Shown here: one piece after another, positions 12,365-22,165 of the stretch
How positions within the stretch are numbered: position 1 is the first letter of the stretch
Layout: each line of letters starts with the position of its first letter
Source of the DNA: Gentiana macrophylla
Lineage: Eukaryota; Streptophyta; Magnoliopsida; Gentianales; Gentianaceae
DNA: 64,000 bases
Assembly (NCBI GenBank): GCA_026214975.1
Contig: CM047805.1
Location: 7,340,463 to 7,404,462 of the forward strand
Direction of reading: 5' to 3'
Made by a program: the position numbers and the translations under genes
Notes under the pieces: generated by a model
What the model was told of the DNA's origin: nothing
Seen by the model: the letters and a program-made list of their open reading frames with translations, nothing else
The model's database searches: none

Positions 12365-14077
12365 TGATGATGGTCAAATTGGTATCATTATTTACCATCA
12401 ATCTACCCCAGATTTGTGTTCTCAATAAGGTTAATATGTATGAAATCATGAGTTAATTATCTAAATGTGATTAAGCCACGTCCGGGGTGACTAAATTGGT
12501 ATTATGCGTATTAACCGTGTATTTTATGCGTTATTTGCTAGAAATAGAAGCTACTATGTGTGCTATGGTTTTATTGACAGATGGATGAGTGTTTGAAGCA
12601 TCATTTGGGTAGAATATAAGAGTTAATCGATAGAGAACTGAACAGAGCTAAAGGTTGAAGTGTTTCGAGTGGAGATTGGGCCCAACAATCTGATTGGGGA
12701 TCTTGCAATGCATTTTACGATGCTTTAAAAGACGAATTGGGCTTGGACTTCCTCATTAATGTTGTAGGGCCTGAAACAAGGATTCCAAAACACTTTTAAT
12801 CGCCCAAATCGGAGTTACAAAGGCCAAGTTATGGTCCAAATACCGAAGGTGGGCCTAGGTATTCCAAGTTAAGTCGGCAGCAGGAAAAAGACGACCATAC
12901 CCTCGGTAACCCGGGAGGTACCACCGACTTACCGAGGCCCACAATCTTCCAAAAGCGCGTTTTCTTGTCCTCCAAGCATTGGGCTATATAAAGCCATTAA
13001 GAGCTGCGAAATTGTAATCATCTTCCATTCCATTCATTCTCTCATTCATTCATATAGATCTATTCATCAACTAGCTACAATGTAGTCTTTTGGGATTAAA
13101 GTCTTCTTTTCTTTTTTTCTTTTCTTCTTGTAAATAAGTCATGAGTCTTTCATATTGAATTGTGCTTGGTTTATGATCTTCATGGACCGATTCGAATTGC
13201 CGAAGGGAGAGAGAATAGAAGAGTAGATCTGTTCTTCGTTTTGGGTAAGATCTATTCCAATGTTTTATTTCTTTTCTTAGATTCATGATTGTTCTTGTGC
13301 TAGACCTAGATTATGCTTGCATCTAATCATCTATGAATTAATTAAATGAACCTTAATCTTTATTCGATTTGTTAATATGAAACGCAGAATTATGGGTTGC
13401 GCTCTTCAGATCTGCGACGGCCTTTATCGCTAGATCTGAATACATAGTAAATCCTAATTCTGTTGTTCGGCGTCTACGTTGATCAATAGATTTAATTTAC
13501 ATGTTAGTAGCCTGATCAACTATTTGCATGTCATCGTAAACTAGCATGAAATATGAATAGTGAAGTGCTATGTTTGGACATTATCTTGAATAGACCCTAG
13601 GAACGTGCTGATCAGTGTCGACAGCTGTCTTGGCAGGTTAGCGGTATGAGTTAGCGCTCGATATCGGCAATTCTAGTTCTTTATGTGTATGGGCTATTAC
13701 GTACCAATTAAGGAGGGTAGCTTGCATATAGATATTCTACTACCATTGTCGGAGTAGATAGGGTTAGGAGTTGCACCCGTAGCTAAATTACACACATGAG
13801 TCGAGTACGGATTAAGAGGATTTTTGTTATGAATAGTTTGGTTAACGCCTTTTCGATATATGATTGATGATTGGTTTATTTGCATCTCTTTTATTTACTT
13901 GTTCTTTATGTTGGTCAACGACCATCCCTATCCGGTTGGCTTATGAATTGTGGTTGTGTTTAACATAATTAAATAATAGTCTCTGTGGGATCAACCTTGA
14001 CTCGCCCTTGCTATACTACGATTGACCTAGTACTCTTGCTAGTATTTCGTGTATGTTAAGCGACTTAGACACGATCA
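12365..14077 (+). repeat. RE4 3' LTR
   Basis: Starts TGATGATGGTCAAATTGG and ends ACACGATCA. It differs from the 5' LTR by scattered substitutions and short indels, such as a 10-base gain near 13700 and another near 14030. This implies a moderately old insertion. Confidence 0.9.
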
Positions 14078-14082
14078 GATAT

Positions 14083-15685
14083 TAAGAGAACTGAGTTTAC
14101 AACCGAAGATAAATCAGTTTGGAAAACTGAATCATAGCACAGCTACAGAAACTGAAGAAGGTATGTTCGCTGAGATACATACTCAGTTGACTTATCTAAA
14201 AACTAAAGACTTGGGGGAAAAAACTCAGTGGATGACGAACTGAGTGACCCCGACTCAGTTATAGAAGATTGAAGAACTGAGGGTTCAAACTCAGTCATGA
14301 AGATTAAAGCCGAGACTGTAAAGTTAGAATTCAGGTAAGTCTGTGATGGCCTGAACTGTCTTTATGGATCTTGTTTAGGTCTTCTTACAAGAGGACAATG
14401 TGACCTAAGAGTCATAAGGACAATGATATCTTAGCTGATTTATAAATTGTGGTGTACACTGATTAAGCCAATAATGATCAGATGAAAAATAGAGTACTGA
14501 GCTTTTTGAAGAAGAGTAAAAACACATTTAATGCTCTTAAGTTGAAGACCGACTAAATCAATAAGACCAGTTTTCATGCTGAGGTTAAGATAAGCTGAAG
14601 AAGAATCTTACTGTTATAAACCAAGCAACTTTCTTGGATGCACAGAAATGTCAGAAAAGACACTGACATTCAATAGAATAAGAAGGACCACCAACGGATA
14701 CAAGGATTCAAATTCAAACATTCAAATGTTGGAAATACCCCTATAAATAGGTCACTTCTACATCAAGAAGAAGTGCGGAGTTCTAAGAAATAATTGCATT
14801 AAGAAAGATTCTACTAAGGGGGAAAGTGAATCAAAAGAACTCCTGCTACATTCTACATTGCAAGATCAAGAAATCTTCAAAGTGTCCATAAGCATTCATA
14901 GAAACATCAAGACTCACACTTGATGAAAAACAGAGCCTGAGTATATTATATATCTAGAAGAAGAAGAAGCTCGAATCACAAGTTGAATCATAGTTATTGA
15001 TTCTAGTCTCAACTTTGATTTAATCAAAGGTTTAGACTGTGAAACACCAAGAAGGTGTGAAGGACAGTTGAGTACAGTTAGGAAGGCTGTGTTTGTGAAG
15101 AGCTGGTGAAGAGGCAATCCAAACCTTCAAGGACCAGTGCAGCAAGCTTAGTTTAAACAACAATCCCACCTGTTGAAGACTGAAGCTGGAAGATTGTGAA
15201 GCTAGGGATTAGTGAAGGACAATCAGTGTTTAAATTTACTTTGTGTGTTGTAACTGTAAACCTCAAGAACATAGTGAATTTGGCCTCCTACATCACAGGG
15301 AAAGAGAGGACTGACAGGATTACACCACCTGGAACCTCTATAACTTCTGTCTCATTTATTTATTTACTTTACGCATTTATTTACTACATCTTAGTTTATA
15401 TTGCACCTGATCACAGACTCAGCAAACATAAGAAACTAAGTCAGCACAACACTGCATCTCAAATAGACAAACTGATAACTCAAGTTTTATATAAAGGATT
15501 AATTTAATCCACTGCCGGGTAACTCAGTTAGGCATAAGTCAGCCTTGACTTATACTCAGCTAAGTTAGCTTAACTCTGCACAAGTTTTAGATAGAACTCA
15601 ATCTTCTTTAAGATTCAGTTTCTAGGGATTTTGGGGACAAATTTATTCACCCCCCTCTAAACTTGTGTCAGCCAAGGGACCAACA
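14083..15685 (+). repeat. RE3 3' LTR, second part
   Basis: It resumes TAAGAGAACTGA as in 1778 onward of the 5' LTR and ends GGGACCAACA. TATAAATAG lies at 14742-14750. The ORF near 15196 is LTR sequence, not a gene. Confidence 0.9.
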
Positions 15686-15690
15686 TTTTT

Positions 15691-16111
15691 GTAACAGCAA
15701 CGTCAAGAATCTCTAGTGAATTTCCTCCAACATCACAAGAGAAGAGTGGACTGACAGGATTACACCACCTAGAACCACTTTAAATCTTTCCTACTTTACT
15801 TTACTGCATTTATATTCTGCAATTTACTTTATTAGCATACTCATCACATCAACCTACTGAAATAGCAACTGAATCACACTACTTGCACTACTGAGTATCC
15901 AATACTTAGTATCATTTTTTAAACAACAAGTAACAAGGCTTAATTTAATATATTCCGCTGCAACAAATTCAATAGCTCTAATAGTCCACAGACTACTGAG
16001 TGGTGAGCAGACTATATACCCTGCTGAGTTTGTAAAACTCCAAAAAGTTTTTAAGTGTTAAGTTTATTCACCCTCTCTAAACTTAACCAAATCCTTTTCA
16101 AGGGACCAACA
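15691..16111 (+). repeat. RE2 5' LTR, second part
   Basis: It continues exactly where 1550 stops (GTAACAGCAACGTCAAG), matching 41259-41682 of the 3' LTR. It contains the TTATTCACCC-CTCTAAACTT U5 block and ends AAGGGACCAACA. The combined LTR is about 1.71 kb. Confidence 0.9.
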
Positions 16112-16113
16112 AT

Positions 16114-16125
16114 TGGTATTAGAGC
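16114..16125 (+). other. RE2 primer binding site (tRNA-iMet)
   Basis: TGGTATTAGAGC, two bases after the LTR, with one mismatch (C to T) from the canonical TGGTATCAGAGC. Confidence 0.8.
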
Positions 16126-16215
16126 AGTGCTTCTGTTCTGAAGTAATTCTACTTGTTTTCCTTGTGAAAATTCTTTGAAATCTTTTTCAAGTTTTAGTTT
16201 TCAAACTTTTGCATC

Positions 16216-18510
16216 ATGGATAACAATCAATATGCTAGGACTATGTTGATGTGCTCTCTAGATCATTTTGATGAGTATAAACATAGTATGCTGGCTTATC
16301 TAGCTGCAACACATGATGAAATGATGGATGTACTGACTGATGGACCACTGGAGATCACCAAAGTGATAACTGTGGATGGTCAAAATCAGATTATTCCAAA
16401 GCGAAAGAGAGAGGGTGCTGAAGATAGAAAAAAGAGAAAATTTGAACAATATTGCTATAGATATCATTTACAGAACTCTAGATAGCAATATGTACATGAA
16501 AGTGAATGATTGCAAAACTGCCAAGGAACTTTGGGAAAGATTGCAACTCATTTGTGAAGACACTGATGCTATCAACAAAAATAAGATCAGTGTGGCCAAA
16601 CAAAAGTTTCAGGAGTTCAAAATGAAATCAAATGAAACCATTGAACAGATGGAGTCTAGGTTCAATGCAATCATGGATGAACTCACCCTGCTGAATGTTG
16701 TGTATACAAAAGAAGATATCAACATAAGAATTCTGAAAGCTTTACCTGCAAAGGAAGTTTGGGAAATGAAGGTTACTTCCATGGAAGAGTCCTGGAGATT
16801 ACATGAAGAAGACACCTTCAAATTGTTTTCAGGTCTTAAAGCCTATGAATTCAGCAAGGATCTTGTTCCAAGTGCTGAAAAATAAGCAACAAAGACTACT
16901 GCATTGGCTGCTGCACATAAATAATAATCATCAAGTACTCAAGATGATGTGCTGGATGAGATGCAAGAGCAAATAGCCCTGTTGAGTAAGAAAATTAGGA
17001 TGATGAAATCTGGAAAGGGATTTTCAAGGAATTTCAATAAGAAATCAAGTAAGAAAAATGAAGAGTCCAAAAAGGATCATGACTTTTTGTGCTTTCATTG
17101 CAAGAAACCAGGACATTTCAAACCTGATTGTCTGGAATTAAACAAAAGAAGGATCCTGACTACTTGTGCTTTAACTGCAAGAAACCTGGACATTTTAGAC
17201 TGATCGTCTGCACTCTTTCAAGAACAAGAGTCAGCAGAGACGATCTGGCAAGAAAGCTTTGGTTGCTGATGATGAATCAGGATATGAAGTAGAATCAGAA
17301 AAAGGAAATGATTCAGATGATACTGCACTTATAGCACATATGGATGATTATGCTTTGATGGCTAATATGGATGAAATTGATGAGGTATACAACTCTGTAT
17401 CTATAAATACTCCTGCTGAAAGTGATTGTGAATCTACTTGTGGTTCAAATCCTAAAAATTATGACAGTGAAGAATCTCTACATGCCCTCCTTAATCAAAT
17501 GAGGAAAATAAAATCTGGTTATGAGATTGTGAAGGCTGAAAGAGAATTACTTCAAGCAGAAATTCAAAGGTTAAATGATGAATTAAGAATTCTCAAGGGT
17601 AAGAAAAAGGATTATGGACAGAATCAACCTAAGTCTATTGCACCCGCAGTAGCTGATGAATCTGTAGCACAATCCAGTTCCACAACTGCATTCAAATCAG
17701 GAAAGGCTTATGGTGATAGAACATGCCTTGGATTTGAAACTCAACAACCTTCTAAGGGTGGATCTAGTAAGGCTACTGAACCTAGTACCAGGATTGGTCC
17801 TAAGTTTGTACCTGCACATGATCCAACTCCTTAAAAGGTTACTGAGGCAGTAAAACATGCTAAGAAAGCTTCAAAGAAGAAAAATCAGAAGTCCAAAAGG
17901 ACTGAAGTACCTAACAACAAGGGTACATCCAAAGGTAGGACTGCTGGACATTCTAGACCTGCTGATAGTAAACCTGCTGCAAAGTTTGCTGGACCATAAA
18001 AAGGGAAAAACCAGAAATATTCCAAGGATAAGAGTGTCAAATCTAAGAATGTTAATCATTCAAGGGAATCTTATCACAGGGGGAAAGGCAGATTGTTCCC
18101 TACTGATGAAGATTGGAATATTCCTGCCCCTGCTGATAGAAATAACAAGTTTAACCATAATGCTAAGGCTAGACCTCAGTAGTGGAATCAACAGAGGACT
18201 CATCAGAGGTCTCACCACAGACCTTAGCAGAGACCACAATATAGGGCTATTCCTAACAGACATCAACCTTCTAGTTATCCCAATGTTTCTAACAACAAAT
18301 ATCACTTCAAACAACACTTTGTACCAAAAGGCCAGAAACCATATGTGAATGCTACACAACCAAATGTTAGATTCTATTGAAACGTAGCATACAAATATGA
18401 ACAAAAGTTCAACACTTTCCAAAGAAGACCATATGGAAACTTGCCAAGACTTGTGCTTACCACTGACCACTATGGACCCAAACAGGTTTGGGTACCTAAA
18501 ATATATTAAA
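16216..18510 (+). pseudogene. RE2 gag (capsid-like domain, two zinc knuckles, long tail)
   Basis: The ATG at 16216 starts MDNNQYARTM; RFNAIMDEL and the helical region between 16376 and 16885 form the copia Gag (UBN2/DUF4219-type) domain, after a frameshift near 16430. A CCHC zinc knuckle, CFHCKKPGHFKPDC, spans 17090-17131. A second, CFNCKKPGHF, starts at 17167 and loses frame at its end. The tail (17259-17834) carries a coiled coil (SGYEIVKAERELLQAEIQRL) and the conserved blocks GKGRLFPTDEDWN and GPKQVWVPK. It ends at TAA 18507-18509. Stops and frameshifts make it non-functional. Gag would form the virus-like particle and bind the RNA. Confidence 0.85.
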
Positions 18511-18522
18511 TTTGTTTTGTAG
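18511..18522 (+). promoter_or_regulatory. Splice-acceptor-like motif at RE2 gag-pol junction
   Basis: TTTGTTTTGTAG sits between the gag stop and the first protease codons. The same 12 bases occur at the same place in RE9 (47225-47236) and RE11 (minus strand, 62406-62417). Confidence 0.35.
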
Positions 18523-18880
18523 GGTGTCTATTACTTTGACAGTGGTTGTTCCAGACATATGACAAGGGGTAAGTAGTGTTTGACATATTTTGGGGCAAAG
18601 GATGGTCCAAAAGTAAATTTTGGAAACAAAGACACACCAGGATATACAAGATGGTGGAACACTGGTGAGGAATGGACTGACAATCAGGAATGTTGCTTAT
18701 GTTGAAGGTTTGGACTAAAACCTACTGAGCACTGGACAATTTTATGACATGGGTTACAAAGTCACCTTTGATAAATCCTACTGCACTGTCATAAGTGAAA
18801 TGGGAGAACAAGTTGTGTTAGCTGGAAGAAGACAACAAAGCATGTATGTGGTGGATCTGACTACTGCTGTTTCTAAAACA
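18523..18880 (+). pseudogene. RE2 protease and pre-integrase region
   Basis: YYFDSGCSRHMT (18529 onward) is the copia aspartic protease active site (D-S-G). Downstream is GYKVTFDKSYC and VVLAGRRQQSMYVVD, the region between protease and integrase in copia polyproteins. There are stops near 18570 and 18718 and a frameshift. The protease would process Gag-Pol. Confidence 0.8.
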
Positions 18881-19790
18881 TGTCCTATTGTGCATACAAA
18901 GTCAGAACTCAAATGGTTATGGCACAAAAAGTTAAATCATCTAAATTTGATGATATCAATCAGTTGGTGAAAAAGAAATTGGTGATTGGTTTACCTGAAA
19001 TCTCATTCAAGAAAGATGGTATATGTGATGCTTGTCAGCAAGGTAAACAAACAAAATCAAGTTTCAAGTCAAAGTCTAAACACTCAACCAAGAGAGTTTT
19101 GGAGCTGATGCATATGGATCTATTTGGACCAGTAATACCAACAAGTGTAACCAGAAAGAAGTACACTCTGGTAGTTGTAGATGATTATTCAAGATACACT
19201 TGGGTAATTTTCATGAATAAGAAAAGTGAAACACTTCAAAAGATGCTTGAACTTTTGAAGAGGTTGCAAAATGAGAAAAGTTTGACAGTAGTGAAGATCA
19301 GATCAGACAAGGGTATTGAATTCCTAAACAAAGTCATAAGAGAATACTATGAACAAAATGGTGTGCTGTATCAATTAGCAGCTGCTAGTACACCTCAGCA
19401 AAATGGGGTTGTTGAGAGAAGAAACGGGACTTTGAAGGAAGCAGGGAGGACTATAATATGTGAAGCATTTCTACCTGAAAGATGTTGGGCTGAAGCAATC
19501 AATACAGCATGCTACACACAGAAAGAGCCTCAGTGAACAAAAAGCTGCTGAAGACATCTTATGAAGTATGAAATGGAAGAAAGCCAAATATATCATATTT
19601 CCATCCATTTTGGAGTAAGTGCTTTATCTTAAATCATAAGGAGAAACTGAAAAATTTCCAACCAAAATCAGATGAGGGAATCTTTTTAAGATATTCTTCA
19701 GACAACAAGGCATTCAGGATAATGAACAAAAGGACATTGAAACATGAAGAATCAATACATGTTGTTTTTTATTAACCTAAATTCACTGGA
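18881..19790 (+). pseudogene. RE2 integrase
   Basis: It starts with the GAG_pre-integrase zinc-binding region (LWHKKLNHLN, then CDACQQGKQ, an HHCC-type pattern). The core has all three catalytic acids: MHMDLFGP, KIRSDKG and NGVVERRNG. The open frame ends at 19536; the C-terminal block NGRKPNISYFHPF, DEGIFLRYSS and HEESIHVVF continues in a second frame. Integrase would insert the cDNA. Frameshifts near 18940 and 19540 and the stop near 19772 disable it. Confidence 0.85.
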
Positions 19791-20448
19791 ATGGAAGATG
19801 ATGAGGTTTCAGAACCTGTTGTGAATCTAGAAGTCACTGATCCAGAATATGTTGTTGTTCTAAAGAAGATAAATGATTTAAAAGTCTCTGATTCTGGAAT
19901 TGAAGGAGCCTCTGCTGAAGAACCTACTGGCAACACTACTGATGCAACAATAGATTCAGTTCAAGGATCTGCTAATCCCCCTACTGAATCAACAGTAGAC
20001 CCTACTGAAGATTAGGTTCTTGTAAATCAAACAAATCATGATTTACAATAGTTGAAGGACCACCCTGCTGATCAAGTAATTGGTAATGTACAACAAGGTG
20101 TAAGGACAAGTAGACAACTAGAAGCAATGTTTACTTGTTTTCTATCTCAAATGGAACCTAAAGTTTTTAAAGAAGCAATTTCTGATCCAAATTGGATAAT
20201 TGCTATGCAACAAGAATTGAATGAGCTTGAAAGAAACCAAGTTTGGACACTAGAGAAGAGGCCTAATCATGCAAATATAGTTGGCACTAAATGGGTATAC
20301 AGAAATAAACTAGATGAATCTGGTACCATTGTTAGAAACAAGGCCAGATTAGTGGCAAAAGGCTACTTTCAAGCTGAAGGAATAGATTTTGATGAGACAT
20401 ATCCCCAGTTGTAAGATTGAAAGCTATAAGATTATTTTTGGCATATGC
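19791..20448 (+). pseudogene. RE2 reverse transcriptase, N-terminal part
   Basis: A linker (19791-20015) leads to the start of copia RT: VRTSRQLEAMFTCFLSQ, WIIAMQQELNELERNQVW, GTKWVYRNKLDESG and RNKARLVAKGYFQAEGIDFD. It then reads toward LKAIRLFLAYA and is cut at 20449 by RE5; the domain resumes at 29384. There are stops at 20013 and 20412. Confidence 0.85.
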
Positions 20449-22150
20449 TGAAGGATGCAGGTTCTTAGATCTAAACGAATTAGATCTACGCACAGCGGAT
20501 GGATCACGATTTATATATCAAAACACATAATTAAAGGACTTAAACTATTACAAGGGGGTTTAAGGTCATGTTACCAATAACGGGAAGAGAAGCCTTGATC
20601 TACCAATGTGTTCTCCAAACGGTGGTTGGTGGACACCGATCCTTGGATTTGAAACCTCCTTGATATGCTTTCAAGTTTTTCTTCAACCAAAAAACCCAAG
20701 ACAAGAAACAAATTTTTCTCTCTTTATTCTAGTGTGGGGGGCGAAATTTTGCACACCCTTTTTGTCTTGGAAGAACTCTCTTTATGTAGGAGAGTAAATC
20801 CTTGGCCTCCAAGTTTCAAATTAATTAAATAAATAATTAAAAAGAAATCACAATAAAGGATAATTCCATTTATAAAAGATTGTGATTAATCAATCAATCA
20901 ATTACAAATCAATTATCTTTTATTAATTAATTATTTAACAAGTAAATAATTAATCACACAAGAAAATCAATTCTTGCCCTTTTAATAGCTAGGAGGCGCC
21001 ACACACTAGGGTTTAGGCCCACAGAAAATGTCTTTTCTGTGTATTATATTATTCAGCCCAACTAAATAATATTTTGCATATCAATTAATTAGCCCAGCCA
21101 ATTAATTATCACTGAGGCCCAAAAACAGGAAAAACATCCGAATTACAGGAGCCACATCGGGGACCATGGACCTATAACCAGTAGCTCCAATAATTAATTA
21201 TTCATCGAACAGAATAAGTACATTAATTATTAATTCCGGGATTACGCCACCATAAACCCGAAACTGAACTCTACCGATTATAGATGTATACTTATACTCA
21301 ACCCATAGAGTGAATAAGCGTCCATTGATATAATCACTACATACGGATTAACCCTCCATAGATCGTCCCATTCTCGAGTGGGAAGTCTCCGTGAACCCGA
21401 CTTCGAATATCTTATCCTTATTTACCATTAACCCCTCGATGATCAATTAGCACACATATCGACTAGTAGCTAATTAGTCAAATGTGAACTCCGGGATCGA
21501 TCACTTTCTTAGGGCTAACAAATAAGGGATCTGTCTCTCTACTTCCCGCAGAAAGGAATGGATTCCATGTCTCGTGAAAATCGAAACTACTCACTCATCC
21601 GGAGATAGTGCCAATGAGAAGTGGCTTGGAACACATATTAAAGTGAACCGTAATTAACACATCAAACACTACCCGGGACAAAGATCATCCTGTGTGATCA
21701 CCTCGAGGATTAAGGTTGATCCATATATGATCATCTAATGATTTAATAAGATTCCTCGATTACGGAATTATACCGAGAAATTCAGATTAAATCGGTCCAA
21801 ATCTATATGAATGCCATCATATATAAATGCCCCACGTAGTACCTCTACCGACAAATCCGGATAAGACTATCACACCCTAAGGTGTTCAGGCGCATTATTG
21901 GTGTTTTAATCAAGAGACCCTAAACTCGATTAAGTTCACCACGGACTAACAGATTTAAGCATATCTCCACTAACTCAATCCTCACGTGTAATCCATACAC
22001 CGAGTTAAGTGGTTACATACAGAGATATACTTAGGGTTTGCAAGAAGGTATTACTTTACAAGCACAAAGCAAGTAATAAGGTGAGATAAATTCTGTCATT
22101 CATTATTAAAAACAATTACACAAATTGTCTTTCGGGCACTACACCTAACA
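20449..22150 (-). repeat. RE5 3' LTR (left copy)
   Basis: Plus-strand reading runs TGAAGGATGCAGG...ACACCTAACA. It differs from the right copy mostly by 1-3 base indels at CAG/CTG sites. The 63-codon ORF near 20606 recurs in the other LTR and is not a gene. Confidence 0.9.
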
Positions 22151-22165
22151 ATCTCCCACTTGCAC
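22151..22165 (-). other. RE5 polypurine tract
   Basis: The minus strand reads GTGCAAGTGGGAGAT directly before the LTR, the usual plant copia polypurine tract (AAGTGGGAGATTGTTAG). Confidence 0.75.

Larger units (their letters stand above)
8946..14077 (+). mobile_element. RE4: non-coding LTR element (LARD type), Ty3/gypsy-like, nested in RE3
   Basis: It has two near-identical 1.7-kb LTRs (8946-10649, 12365-14077; ends TGATGA...GATCA) around a 1.7-kb internal region with no retroelement ORF. A perfect tRNA-Asp primer site follows the first LTR and a purine tract precedes the second. The flanks GCTAT (8941-8945) and GATAT (14078-14082) are a slightly decayed TSD. The tRNA-Asp primer site and the U5 sequence recall the Athila/Tat side of plant Ty3/gypsy. 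It would depend on proteins from an autonomous relative. Confidence 0.85.
1551..15685 (+). mobile_element. RE3: copia derivative lacking pol but keeping ORF3, nested in RE2 LTR
   Basis: The ends are TGTTGGAAATAAAATTTATG (1551) and CCAACA (15685), with a perfect TSD TTTTT at 1546-1550 and 15686-15690. The 5.35-kb internal region holds an iMet primer site, a short gag remnant and ORF3. Protease, integrase, reverse transcriptase and RNase H are entirely absent, so mobility would need proteins from another element. RE4 is inserted in its 3' LTR. Confidence 0.9.

Noticed and set aside
20606..20797. ORF beginning MCSPNGGWWTPILG as a small gene, also at 27846
   Set aside because: It occurs in both RE5 LTRs, antisense to the element; repetition comes from the LTRs.
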